Origin: Intrasporangium oryzae NRRL B-24470
GTDB lineage: Bacteria > Actinomycetota > Actinomycetes > Actinomycetales > Dermatophilaceae
NCBI RefSeq assembly: GCF_000576595.1
Contig: NZ_AWSA01000016.1
Span: forward strand, 33,754-97,753
Reading direction: 5' to 3'
Length of the DNA stretch: 64,000 nt
Shown: in pieces, positions 47,025 to 54,861 of the stretch
Position numbering within the stretch: position 1 is the first letter of the stretch
Layout: every line of letters starts with the position of its first letter
Program-made: the position numbers and the translations under genes
The notes under the pieces: model-generated
Seen by the model: only the letters and a program-made list of their open reading frames with translations
Told to the model about the DNA's origin: nothing
Databases searched by the model: none

Positions 47025-47768
47025 TCAGCGCCGGGTGACCCAGCGGCCGAGCAGGGTCCCGTCCTCCTCGACGAGGAGCGAGAGCCCGAGGTCGACGGGC
47101 ACGCCGGCTGGTCCGACCGGGCGCGGGTGCTGCCCGCCGACGACGCGCGGGGCGATCGTGAAGCAGAGCTCGTCGAGGCGGCCGGCGGCCAGGAAGGACC
47201 CGACGAGGCTCGGCCCGCCTTCGGTGAGCACGTGCGTCCACCCTCGCTCGCCGAGCTGCGCGAGCAGCGCGTCGATCGACACCTCGTCGTCACCGCACAC
47301 GAGCACGTGCTCCGGCCCGAGGGCCTCGCGGGCGGCGGCCAGACCGGGCGCACCGGCCGTCGTCGCGAGCAGCACCAGACCGGGCGGCGAGTCACGGAGC
47401 GTGGCCGGCAGGTCGGCCGACCGGGTGACGGCGACCAGGGGGAGCGCCTCGGGAAGGCCTGCCTCCTGCCGCAGCGGCCGAAGCGCGTCGGCGACCGTGA
47501 GCGCCGGGTAGCCCTCCGCCCGAACCGTGCCCGCCCCGACGACGACGACGTGGCTGAGCGCCCGGAGCAGCTCGAAGACGACGTGGTCGGCCTCCGTGTT
47601 GATCGAGCCGGACCGCCCGTCCGGGCCGCTCGCCGCGCCGTCGAGGGTCGTCACCATGTTGCAGCGGACCCAGGGTCCGTGCGGGGCGGCATACGCGAGG
47701 GCCAGTGCCCTGGTGTCGAGGTCGGCGTTGACGGGCAGACCCGACGAGCCGGGGACGAGGAGGCGCAT
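47025..47768 (-). CDS. RibD C-terminal-domain pyrimidine reductase-like protein
   Basis: 247 residues; dihydrofolate-reductase-like fold of the RibD C-terminal domain: WVRCNMVTTLDGAASGPDGR, VVVVGAGTVRAEGYPAL, HVLTEGGPSLVGSFL. In riboflavin synthesis RibD reduces a pyrimidine with NADPH, but this protein stands alone without a deaminase domain or rib neighbours, so a reductase on another substrate is possible. CATACT lies 7-12 nt before the ATG: likely leaderless. Confidence 0.9.
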   Translation of the reverse strand: MRLLVPGSSGLPVNADLDTRALALAYAAPHGPWVRCNMVTTLDGAASGPDGRSGSINTEADHVVFELLRALSHVVVVGAGTVRAEGYPALTVADALRPLRQEAGLPEALPLVAVTRSADLPATLRDSPPGLVLLATTAGAPGLAAAREALGPEHVLVCGDDEVSIDALLAQLGERGWTHVLTEGGPSLVGSFLAAGRLDELCFTIAPRVVGGQHPRPVGPAGVPVDLGLSLLVEEDGTLLGRWVTRR

Positions 47769-47787
47769 GAGGCCAGTATGTCCGCGA

Positions 47788-47843
47788 CGTCGTCCGTCGT
47801 CCCTCGTCCGTCGTCCGTCGTCCGTCGTCCGTCGACCGTCGTC
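47788..47843. repeat. eight 7-bp tandem repeats between divergent genes
   Basis: Eight copies of CGTCGTC (third and seventh with one change) between the RibD-like gene and ppk2. The unit is not a multiple of three and lies in the control region, so copy-number change could alter spacing between promoter elements. Confidence 0.9.
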
Positions 47844-47927
47844 GGCACGGCGACAGCGGCGGCGGCGCTCAGAGCCCGTTCCGTGCGTCGCCCCGTCGCA
47901 AGCACCCCTTTCGTGCAGGATGAGCGC

Positions 47928-48914
47928 ATGGGCAAGAAGGAGAAGAAGGCCAAGAAGGACGCGAAGAAGGCCAAGAAGGAAGCGAAGAAGGCCAAGAAGG
48001 CCGCGCTCGCCGCGGCCGCGGCGGGCCCCGCGCCCGAGGTCAAGGTCGACACGCAGCCCGTCGACGACGACTTCGCCAAGCCGCTCGGCGGGTTCACCGA
48101 GGTGCTCCGCGTCGGGCGGGGCTTCGTCCTCGCCGACGTCGACCCCGGGTCGACGCCGAACTTCGACGGTGACGAGCAGGACGGTGACAAGGCTCTCTCC
48201 GACGGCAAGGACGAGCTGACCGACCTGCTCGAGAGGCTCTGGGCCGGGTCGACCGCGGGCAGCAGGCGCTCGGTTCTTCTCGTGGTCCAGGGCATGGACA
48301 CCGCCGGCAAGGGCGGCATCATGCGTCACGTCGTCTCCGTCAACCCGGAGAACGTCAAGGCAACCGCCTTCAGGGCTCCGACGGAGGAGGAGAAGGCGCA
48401 CGACTGGCTGTGGCGGATCGAGAGGGCGCTGCCGGCCCACGGGCAGCTCGGCGTCTTCGACCGCTCGCACTACGAGGACGTCCTCATCGTCCGGGTCCAC
48501 GACCTCGTCCCCGAGGCGGTCTGGTCGAAGCGCTACGCGCAGATCAACGCCTTCGAGCGGCAGGTCGCCCGGGGCGGCACGACGATCATCAAGGTCATGC
48601 TCCACATCTCCCGCGACGAGCAGAAGGCGCGGCTCATGGAGCGGCTCGAGCGCCCGGACAAGTACTACAAGTACAACCCGGGCGACGTCGACGAGCGGGC
48701 CTTCTGGGACGACTACATGGAGGCGTACCAGGTGGCCCTGACGAAGTGCTCGACCGTCGGCGCCGCCTGGCACGTCGTGCCGGCCGACAACAAGTGGTAC
48801 GCCCGCCTCGCGGTCCAGCAGCTCCTCCTCGAGGCGCTGCGCGGGATGGACCTGCAGTGGCCGGGCGCGGACTTCGACATCGAGGCGGAGGCCGCGCGCC
48901 TGAGCGCCACCTGA
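47928..48914 (+). CDS. ppk2: polyphosphate kinase 2 family protein
   Basis: 328 residues. Transfers phosphate between polyphosphate and nucleotides. The first ~25 residues are a Lys/Ala repeat (KKEKKAKKDAKKAKKEAKK) that could bind polyphosphate or DNA. P-loop VVQGMDTAGKGG at 119-130, lid/Walker B GVFDRSHYEDVLIVRVHDLV, and the DKYYKYNPGDVDERAFW region are PPK2 signatures. CAGGAT lies 7-12 nt before the ATG. A second PPK2 gene is 3.5 kb downstream with different motifs, so the two are not recent duplicates. Confidence 0.93.
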   Translation: MGKKEKKAKKDAKKAKKEAKKAKKAALAAAAAGPAPEVKVDTQPVDDDFAKPLGGFTEVLRVGRGFVLADVDPGSTPNFDGDEQDGDKALSDGKDELTDLLERLWAGSTAGSRRSVLLVVQGMDTAGKGGIMRHVVSVNPENVKATAFRAPTEEEKAHDWLWRIERALPAHGQLGVFDRSHYEDVLIVRVHDLVPEAVWSKRYAQINAFERQVARGGTTIIKVMLHISRDEQKARLMERLERPDKYYKYNPGDVDERAFWDDYMEAYQVALTKCSTVGAAWHVVPADNKWYARLAVQQLLLEALRGMDLQWPGADFDIEAEAARLSAT

Positions 48915-48925
48915 GTCGGCGATGC

Positions 48926-48966
48926 CGGGAGCCGGCCCACGTCGTATGCCGTTGGGCCGGCTCCCG
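48926..48966. terminator. terminator hairpin between ppk2 and aidB-like gene
   Basis: CGGGAGCCGGCCCA pairs with TGGGCCGGCTCCCG around a 13-nt loop: a perfect 14-bp stem between convergent genes. The loop contains one GTATGCC motif. Confidence 0.85.
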
Positions 48967-48983
48967 CGCGTCGGGCGGCGTCG

Positions 48984-50624
48984 TCAGCCGGTGCGTTCGA
49001 GGATCGCCTGGGCCGAGCGAGCGAGGTCGACCGGCAGCGAGCCGAAGGTGTGTCCGTGGCGGCGGGCCACGCGGCTCGCGATGAACGCGTCGGCGACCGG
49101 TGCGGGGGAGTGCTCGAGGACGAGGGCACCCTGCAGCGCGATGGCAAGGTCCTCGACGACGGACCGGGCGGCGAAGGCTGCCGCCGGCGATGCGGGGTCG
49201 AGCGAGCTCGCTTGGGCGAGAGCGGAATCCGTGTGGGCGTCGAGCTCGGAGCTGCGCCCCCGGACGATGTGCAGCTGCTTCGTCAGCGCCTCGAGACTGG
49301 CCGGCTCCCGGACGATCGCCCTGATGACGTCGAGCGCGTTGACGTTGCCGGAACCCTCCCAGATCGAGTTGAGTGGCGCCTCGCGGTAGAGGCGCGCCAG
49401 ACCGTTCTCCTCGACGTAGCCGTTGCCGCCGAGGCACTCGAGCGCCTCCGCCACCATCGGCGCGGTGCGCTTGCAGACCCAGAACTTGCCGAGGGCGACG
49501 CCAAGCCGCGCGAGCTCGGACTCGCCCTCGTCGAAGGCGTGGGCGAGACGCATGGCGAGCACCGTCGCGGCCTCGGCCTCGAGGGCGAGGTCGGCGAGGA
49601 CGTTGCGCATGAGCGGCTGGTCGACGAGCAGCGCCCCGAACGCTCGGCGGTGTCGCGCATGGTGTAGGGCCCGGGAGAGCGCGTCGCGCATCGTCGCAGT
49701 CGAGCCCAGGACACAGTCGAGCCGTGTCGCTCCGACCATGTCGATGATCGTGCGGACCCCGCGCCCCTCCGGGCCGAGGCGCGAGCCCCACGTCCCGTCG
49801 AGTTCCACCTCGCTGGAGGCGTTCGAGTGGTTGCCGAGCTTGTCCTTGAGCCGCTGCAGCGCGAAGGGGTTGCGGGTCCCGTCGTCGAGGGCCCGTGGCA
49901 CGACGAAGCAGGTGAGCCCCCCGGGCGCCTGGGCGAGGACGAGGAAGACGTCGCTCATCGGCGCGCTGCAGAACCACTTGTGCCCTCGCAGGCGATAGGT
50001 CTCGCCGGGGAGCGGCCCGCCAGGGGTCGACACCGCCTCGGTCGTGTTGGCCCGGACGTCGGAGCCGCCCTGCTTCTCCGTCATGCCCATGCCCGCGATG
50101 GCGCCCGCCTTGCCGGACACCGGTCGGATCCCGAAGTCGTACTCGCGGCTAGCGAGGGCGGGCAGCCAGCGACCCGCCAGACCGGGGTCGTGCCGCAGGG
50201 CCGACCCGGCGGCATACGTCATCGAGATGGGGCAGCCGTGCCCGGCCTCGACGCGCGACCACGTCATGAAGCCGGCTGCCCGCCGCGCGTGGGCGCCGCT
50301 GTGGCTCGGGGACGTCCACGGCTCGGCCGTGAGGCCGGCACCGACGGCGCGGGTCATGAGCCAGTGCCACGACGGGTGGAACTCCACCTCGTCGATCCGG
50401 TTCCCCCGCGCGTCGTGGGTCCGCAGCACGGGTGGGTTCGCGTCAGCGAGCCGGCCGTGCTCCTGCGCCTCCTCGCTCCCGGCAAGCAGGCCGAGGGCGG
50501 CGAGCTCGCCATGGCCAGCGGGATCCGCCCACCGGGCCACCGCCTCGGCGAGGGCTTGGTCCTCCGCGAGGAGGTGGTGCCCGACGTACGGCGGCACCTG
50601 GTTCGTCACCTCGTGTGTGCTCAC
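48984..50624 (-). CDS. AidB-like acyl-CoA dehydrogenase
   Basis: 546 residues, FAD flavoprotein of the acyl-CoA dehydrogenase superfamily, AidB branch: GMGMTEKQGGSDVRANTT, then HKWFCSAPMSDVFLVLA, LECLGGNGYVEENG, YREAPLNSIWEGSGNVNAL. AidB in E. coli binds DNA and protects it from alkylation; the length and motifs agree with that branch, but enzymatic acyl-CoA dehydrogenation remains possible. GTG start with TAGGCT exactly 7-12 nt upstream, no Shine-Dalgarno. Confidence 0.92.
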   Translation of the reverse strand: MSTHEVTNQVPPYVGHHLLAEDQALAEAVARWADPAGHGELAALGLLAGSEEAQEHGRLADANPPVLRTHDARGNRIDEVEFHPSWHWLMTRAVGAGLTAEPWTSPSHSGAHARRAAGFMTWSRVEAGHGCPISMTYAAGSALRHDPGLAGRWLPALASREYDFGIRPVSGKAGAIAGMGMTEKQGGSDVRANTTEAVSTPGGPLPGETYRLRGHKWFCSAPMSDVFLVLAQAPGGLTCFVVPRALDDGTRNPFALQRLKDKLGNHSNASSEVELDGTWGSRLGPEGRGVRTIIDMVGATRLDCVLGSTATMRDALSRALHHARHRRAFGALLVDQPLMRNVLADLALEAEAATVLAMRLAHAFDEGESELARLGVALGKFWVCKRTAPMVAEALECLGGNGYVEENGLARLYREAPLNSIWEGSGNVNALDVIRAIVREPASLEALTKQLHIVRGRSSELDAHTDSALAQASSLDPASPAAAFAARSVVEDLAIALQGALVLEHSPAPVADAFIASRVARRHGHTFGSLPVDLARSAQAILERTG

Positions 50625-50685
50625 GTCCCGAGCCTAGGACGCGCGGGGAGAGACACTCCCGGGCCTGCCGCTAGCCTCTGAGGCG

Positions 50686-51837
50686 ATGACGGTCAAGGGC
50701 AGGGTGCGCACCCTCCTGGAACACGTCCCCGGTGGGGTCGCCCTCGCGCGCCTCACCCTCGGGACGATCCGGGTCTGCATGAGATACCGCGTCACGGGCC
50801 TCGCGTCCGAGGGCGCGTTCTTCATGCTCCTCAGCCTCCCCCCGCTCGTCCTCGGGCTCTTCGGCGGACTCGGCTACGTCGGCGCCTGGCTCGGCCCCGA
50901 CTCCGTCGACCGGGTCGTCGAGTCGATCAGGACGTATGCCGCCCGCTTCCTCACCGAGTCGAGCATCACCGACCTGCTCGTGCCGACGGTCGACGGGGTG
51001 CTGCGCGGGGGTCGACCTGAGATCGTCTCGGTCGGCTTCCTGCTCTCGCTCTGGTCCGGCTCGCGGGCCCTCAACGTCTTCGTCGACACGATCTCGATCA
51101 TGTACGGCCAGAGCGGGGCCCGCGGGATCATCCACATGCGGGCCTTCAGCCTCGCCCTCTACTCGATCGGCATCGTCGTCGCCGTCGTCGTCCTGCCCCT
51201 CACCCTGCTCGGGCCCGGCATCGTCTCCGGGTGGCTGCCCGACCCGTTCGCTGCGGTCGTCCGCGCCGCCTACTGGCCGATCCTCATCGTCCTCAGCGTC
51301 GCGACCCTGACCTCGCTCTACCACGTGGCGACCCCGCGCCGGAGCTCGTGGTGGCGCGACCTGCCCGGCGCCCTGCTGGCCCTGACGATCTGGGTCCTCG
51401 CGTCCTCCGTCGTCCGCTCGTCCCTCGAGAGCTCCCTCGGCGGTCCGTCGATCTACGGTCCCCTCAGCGCCCCCATCGTCCTGCTCATCTGGCTCTACGC
51501 GCTCGCCATCGCCATCCTCATCGGCGCCGGTCTCAACGCGGCCGCGCGCGCACTCTGGCCCGTGGCCCTGCACGACGGGGCCGGCATACGGCTCGTCAAC
51601 TGGGCCCGCGACGGTGCCGGTGGGCTCCTGGCGCGCACCACCGAGTCGGACGGCGCGGCTCCCGGCCACGCCGGAGCGACGGCGGAGCCCCTGACCGAGC
51701 CTGACGGTGACGTCGATGAGGCGCGGCGGGCGCGGGACCGCCAGTTCACCCGCCGGGAGCGCTCGGCGCTCGCCGACGCGATCGACAAGGAGCTCGCGCA
51801 GGGGATGGTTCGGCCCGGCGAGAGCGGCGAACCCTGA
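50686..51837 (+). CDS. YihY/BrkB-family membrane protein
   Basis: 383 residues with six membrane segments between about 45 and 290: RVTGLASEGAFFMLLSLPPL near the start and ILLIWLYALAIAILIGAGLNA at the end of the TM region are the family signatures. The C-terminal ~90 residues are hydrophilic and acidic/basic-mixed. Formerly called tRNA-processing ribonuclease BN; that assignment is not supported. Function unknown, perhaps transport. Confidence 0.9.
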   Translation: MTVKGRVRTLLEHVPGGVALARLTLGTIRVCMRYRVTGLASEGAFFMLLSLPPLVLGLFGGLGYVGAWLGPDSVDRVVESIRTYAARFLTESSITDLLVPTVDGVLRGGRPEIVSVGFLLSLWSGSRALNVFVDTISIMYGQSGARGIIHMRAFSLALYSIGIVVAVVVLPLTLLGPGIVSGWLPDPFAAVVRAAYWPILIVLSVATLTSLYHVATPRRSSWWRDLPGALLALTIWVLASSVVRSSLESSLGGPSIYGPLSAPIVLLIWLYALAIAILIGAGLNAAARALWPVALHDGAGIRLVNWARDGAGGLLARTTESDGAAPGHAGATAEPLTEPDGDVDEARRARDRQFTRRERSALADAIDKELAQGMVRPGESGEP

Positions 51838-51963
51838 CCACCGGGGCGGGCCGGCGCGCCCGCTCAGGGCCTGGCCGGGGTCGGTGCCGGTTTTGTATCT
51901 CGCCGGGGAGTCCAGTAATGTCTACCTCGCACCGAGCGGGGAAGTTACACCGCTGGTGTTCCC

Positions 51964-52036
51964 GCGGACGTAGCTCAGTTGGTAGAGCGCAACCTTGCCA
52001 AGGTTGAGGTCGCCGGTTCGAGCCCGGTCGTCCGCT
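51964..52036 (+). tRNA. tRNA-Gly (GCC)
   Basis: Complete cloverleaf: acceptor GCGGACG/CGTCCGC, D-arm TAGCTCAGTTGGTAGAGC, anticodon loop TTGCCAA with GCC at 51997-51999, T-arm GCCGGTTCGAGCCCGGT. No encoded CCA. First of three clustered tRNAs. Confidence 0.97.
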
Positions 52037-52057
52037 CGGAGGCACCTTGCCTTCAGC

Positions 52058-52128
52058 GGTGGAGTGGCCGAGAGGCGAGGCAGCGGCCTGCAAAGCCGCG
52101 TACACGGGTTCAAATCCCGTCTCCACCT
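52058..52128 (+). tRNA. tRNA-Cys (GCA)
   Basis: Acceptor GGTGGAG/CTCCACC, D-arm GGCCGAGAGGCGAGGC, anticodon loop CTGCAAA with GCA at 52090-52092, T-arm ACGGGTTCAAATCCCGT. No encoded CCA. 21 nt after tRNA-Gly. Confidence 0.97.
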
Positions 52129-52154
52129 CGGTTTCACCACCAAGCACGACCCTC

Positions 52155-52229
52155 GGGCGATTGGCGCAGCGGTAGCGCGCTTCCTTGACACGGAAGAGGT
52201 CACTGGTTCAAACCCAGTATCGCCCACCA
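52155..52229 (+). tRNA. tRNA-Val (GAC), CCA encoded
   Basis: Acceptor GGGCGAT/ATCGCCC, D-arm GGCGCAGCGGTAGCGC, anticodon loop TTGACAC with GAC at 52187-52189, T-arm ACTGGTTCAAACCCAGT, then ACCA (CCA at 52227-52229). The only one of the three with an encoded CCA. Confidence 0.97.
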
Positions 52230-52238
52230 GCACGAGAC

Positions 52239-52274
52239 AGCCCCCGACCTGCGTGATCGCAGGCTCGGGGGCTT
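52239..52274 (+). terminator. terminator of the tRNA cluster
   Basis: AGCCCCCGA-CCTGCG stem pairs with CGCAGG-CTCGGGGGCT around TGAT; 10 nt after the tRNA-Val CCA end. Confidence 0.85.
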
Positions 52275-52316
52275 CGTCGTTCCCGAGATCTCCGCCAGGG
52301 CCTGGACCTGGCCGCT

Positions 52317-52387
52317 CCCGACCGGTCCTGGCAGGACCGGTCGGGACCTGCGCCGACGCACCTCGTCGGCGACCTTCGGTGAAGGTC
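52317..52387 (+). repeat. three consecutive hairpins before the second ppk2
   Basis: CCCGACCGGTCCT/AGGACCGGTCGGG (13 bp, 3-nt loop, 52317-52345), GCCGACG/CGTCGGC (52352-52370) and GACCTTC/GAAGGTC (52371-52387). They follow the tRNA terminator and end ~98 nt before the ppk2 start. They could be terminator backups, a structured leader, or protein sites. Confidence 0.65.
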
Positions 52388-52484
52388 GGACGCGGCGCCG
52401 GATCCAGGGCTAGCCTACGAAGGCAGCAACCGTGTGCGTTGACCGCAAGCGACTGACGCAATGGCATCGTGTCGGAGGCCCGCG

Positions 52485-53342
52485 ATGAGCAAGAAGAAGG
52501 GCAAGAAGTCGAGGGCTCGGGGAGAGTCGCCCGGCGACACCGCGGGACACGACGAGTTGGAGGTCGGGGGCAAGCTGAGACGCAAGGCGTACGAGGCGGA
52601 GCTGGCGGTGCTGCAGGCCGAGCTCGTCGCCATGCAGCAGTGGGTGAAGGCGTCCGGTGCCAAGGTGTGCATCGTGTTCGAGGGTCGGGACACGGCGGGC
52701 AAGGGCGGCACGATCAAGCGGATCGTCGAGCGCGTGAGCCCGCGGGTCTTCCGTGTGGTTGCCCTGCCGGCGCCGACCGACCGCGAGAAGTCGCAGATGT
52801 ACGTCCAGCGCTACATCCCGCACTTCCCGGCGGCCGGTGAGGTCGTCATCTTCGACCGCAGCTGGTACAACCGCGCCGGGGTCGAGCGGGTCATGGGGTT
52901 CTGCACGCCCGCCCAGACCGAGCGGTTCCTCGAGATGATCCCCGCGGTCGAGAAGGCCATGGTCGACTCGGGGATCATCCTGCTCAAGTACTGGCTCGAG
53001 GTCGGCCCCGAGGAGCAGACCCGGCGGATCGAGAGTCGCATCCATGACCCGCGCAAGGTCTGGAAGCTCTCCGACATGGACCTCGAGTCGTACAGCCGGT
53101 GGTACGACTACTCCCGCGCCCGCGACGCGATGTTCGCCGCGTCCGACACCCCTTGGGCGCCGTGGAACGTCGCGCTCACCGACGACAAGAGGCGCGGTCG
53201 CCTGAACGTCATCAGCCATCTGTTGAGCCAGGTGCCCTACGAGCCTCTCAAGACGAAGGACGTCGAGCTGCCGAAACGGCAGGCCGCCGGCGGCTACACG
53301 CCTCCGACCCTGCCCCCGCGCTACATTCCCAAGCCCTTCTGA
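52485..53342 (+). CDS. ppk2: polyphosphate kinase 2 (PPK2 class I-like)
   Basis: 285 residues. P-loop FEGRDTAGKGGTIKRI at 65-80, lid VVIFDRSWYNRAGVERVMGF, and KYWLEVGPEEQTRRIESR, WKLSDMDLES and DKRRGRLNVISHLL, the signatures of PPK2 class I enzymes that phosphorylate nucleoside diphosphates with polyphosphate. A basic KKKGKKSR start precedes the fold. ATG 52485 is chosen because GGAGG (52474-52478) lies 6 nt upstream. Preceded by three hairpins that may be regulatory. Confidence 0.95.
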   Translation: MSKKKGKKSRARGESPGDTAGHDELEVGGKLRRKAYEAELAVLQAELVAMQQWVKASGAKVCIVFEGRDTAGKGGTIKRIVERVSPRVFRVVALPAPTDREKSQMYVQRYIPHFPAAGEVVIFDRSWYNRAGVERVMGFCTPAQTERFLEMIPAVEKAMVDSGIILLKYWLEVGPEEQTRRIESRIHDPRKVWKLSDMDLESYSRWYDYSRARDAMFAASDTPWAPWNVALTDDKRRGRLNVISHLLSQVPYEPLKTKDVELPKRQAAGGYTPPTLPPRYIPKPF

Positions 53343-53394
53343 CCGGGCCCGTCTCGCCGAGGGCTGACCGCGAACTCGTCCGATGGAGGAAGGC

Positions 53395-53475
53395 ATGTCC
53401 GAGAAGCTCAGCGCTCCGGTCGTGAGTGCGGCGGCCGGCGAACGCGGCGGCTCGGTCCTCCATGGGCGTCGGTGA
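53395..53475 (+). CDS. 26-residue small ORF overlapping the PAP2 start
   Basis: ATG follows GGAGGAAG by 2 nt, one of the strongest ribosome-binding sites in the window, but the product is a 26-residue Ala/Gly/Ser peptide that ends 11 nt inside the next gene. The PAP2 start (53462) has no comparable site. It may act as a leader that couples translation of the phosphatase, or may reflect a frameshifted old N-terminus. Confidence 0.45.
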   Translation: MSEKLSAPVVSAAAGERGGSVLHGRR

Positions 53476-54163
53476 GGCACAGCGCGCGCGGGGTCGCGAG
53501 CCGGCGGGCGTCGTGGCGTTCAGCCCGCGCACGCGCCGGCGGTTCCTGCTCTGGGGCTGCGCCTGCATCGTGATCTGCCTCGGCCTGAGCGCCCTGGCCG
53601 CGCGGCGCCCCGACGTCATGGCCGGCTGGGACCGGCTGCTCCAGCTCGGTCCCGATCGGTGGCGGGGCGCCGCTCCATGGCTCGAGAGCCCGCTGGTGTG
53701 GGTCTCCAACGCGTTCGGCACGGCGGCCAGCACGATCGCGACCGCTCTGGTGGCCGCCCTGCTGATCGCGAGGAAGCAGCATCGAGCGGCCGTGTACGTC
53801 GTGCTGGTGATCGCCGGTACCTCCCTCGTCACCGCCGTGCTGAAGCGGTACGTCGACCTGGCCAGGCCCGTCGTGGTGCACCCGATCATCGAGTACGCGT
53901 CGAGCGCGATGCCGAGCGGGCATGCGTCGAACATCGCCGCGGCCGTCACGGCGGCCTGCGTCCTGTCGGCGCTGCTCGTCAGCCGGCGAGCGCTGCGCCG
54001 CGTTCTCGTCGTCGGTGTGCTCGTCGCGCTCGTCGTCGGGCTCGACCGGCTCATGCTCGGGGTGCACACCCCTACGGAGGTCGTCGCCGGCTACGCCCTC
54101 GGGGTCGGCATGGGCCTGTTCACCGCGTTCTTCGTCAACCCGACCATGCGACGACGCAACTGA
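53462..54163 (+). CDS. PAP2-family lipid phosphatase
   Basis: 233 residues, five or six membrane segments. All three phosphatase motifs: KRYVDLARP (128-136), PSGH (151-154) and RLMLGVHTPTEV (196-207) with the catalytic His. Substrates of the family include phosphatidate and polyprenyl pyrophosphates. ATG 53462 lies inside a small ORF with a strong ribosome-binding site. Convergent with a second PAP2 gene. Confidence 0.9.
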   Translation: MGVGEAQRARGREPAGVVAFSPRTRRRFLLWGCACIVICLGLSALAARRPDVMAGWDRLLQLGPDRWRGAAPWLESPLVWVSNAFGTAASTIATALVAALLIARKQHRAAVYVVLVIAGTSLVTAVLKRYVDLARPVVVHPIIEYASSAMPSGHASNIAAAVTAACVLSALLVSRRALRRVLVVGVLVALVVGLDRLMLGVHTPTEVVAGYALGVGMGLFTAFFVNPTMRRRN

Positions 54164-54228
54164 GGCCCTCGCGGCCCGCGACGGGCCACGTCACGCCGCG
54201 ACGTCCCGCCCCCACGGCGGGCCAGTCG

Positions 54229-54861
54229 TCACCGGCGGCGCAGCCGGCCGGCGACGACCGAGGCCGCGCGTCCGAGCCCAGCGCCGACGACCACACCAGC
54301 GACGACGTCTCCGGGGTAGTGGACCCCCGTGTACACGCGCGAGAACGCGACGACCCCCGCCGCCGCCCGCAGCGGCCAGCGCAGCTGAGGCACCACCGCG
54401 CTCGTCGCGACGCAGTATGCCGCAGCCGACGCGGAGTGACCGGATGGGAAGGACGCAGACGACGGCATACCGACCCATCGGGTCTCCGGGACCCCGAGCT
54501 GCGTGCGCCGGGGGCGGCGACGCGCCACCAGCTTCATCGGCTGGTTGACGAGGAACGACGTCACGGCGATCGCGCCCACCCCGGTGAGAGCGGCCCGCCG
54601 TCCCTTCTCCCCACCGAACGCGGCCAGGGCTGCAGCCGTCAGGAACCAGGGTCTGGAGAAGTTGGCGAAGTCGGAGGCCCGGCGCAGAGGCTCGTCGAGC
54701 CATGGTGTCGGGAGGTCCGCCACGGCACGGTAGACGCCGCGGTCGGCCGCATCGAGCCTGCGCAGCAGCGAAACGACGCGCGAGAGCCGAGGGTCGTGGC
54801 GGGTCGAGAGGCGCTCGGCAAGGCGCCCTTCGACGGGCTCAGGGGGACGCGGGACGCTCAT
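54229..54861 (-). CDS. PAP2-family phosphatase in the SulP-DAGK operon
   Basis: 210 residues, several membrane segments. Motifs KLVARRRPRRT, PSGHSASAAA and SRVYTGVHYPGDVVAG. ATG overlaps the lipid kinase stop (ATGA), so it is translated with it: a lipid kinase and a lipid phosphatase from one message suggest a phosphate cycle on the same lipid. Polyprenyl or diacylglycerol lipids are candidates. Confidence 0.9.
   Translation of the reverse strand: MSVPRPPEPVEGRLAERLSTRHDPRLSRVVSLLRRLDAADRGVYRAVADLPTPWLDEPLRRASDFANFSRPWFLTAAALAAFGGEKGRRAALTGVGAIAVTSFLVNQPMKLVARRRPRRTQLGVPETRWVGMPSSASFPSGHSASAAAYCVATSAVVPQLRWPLRAAAGVVAFSRVYTGVHYPGDVVAGVVVGAGLGRAASVVAGRLRRR

Noticed and set aside
47788..47843. 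CRISPR-like array
   Set aside because: The units are 7 bp and contiguous with no spacers; it is a simple tandem repeat.
51964..52229. Integration site of a mobile element at the tRNA cluster
   Set aside because: No integrase gene and no direct repeat of a tRNA 3' end seen within the window.
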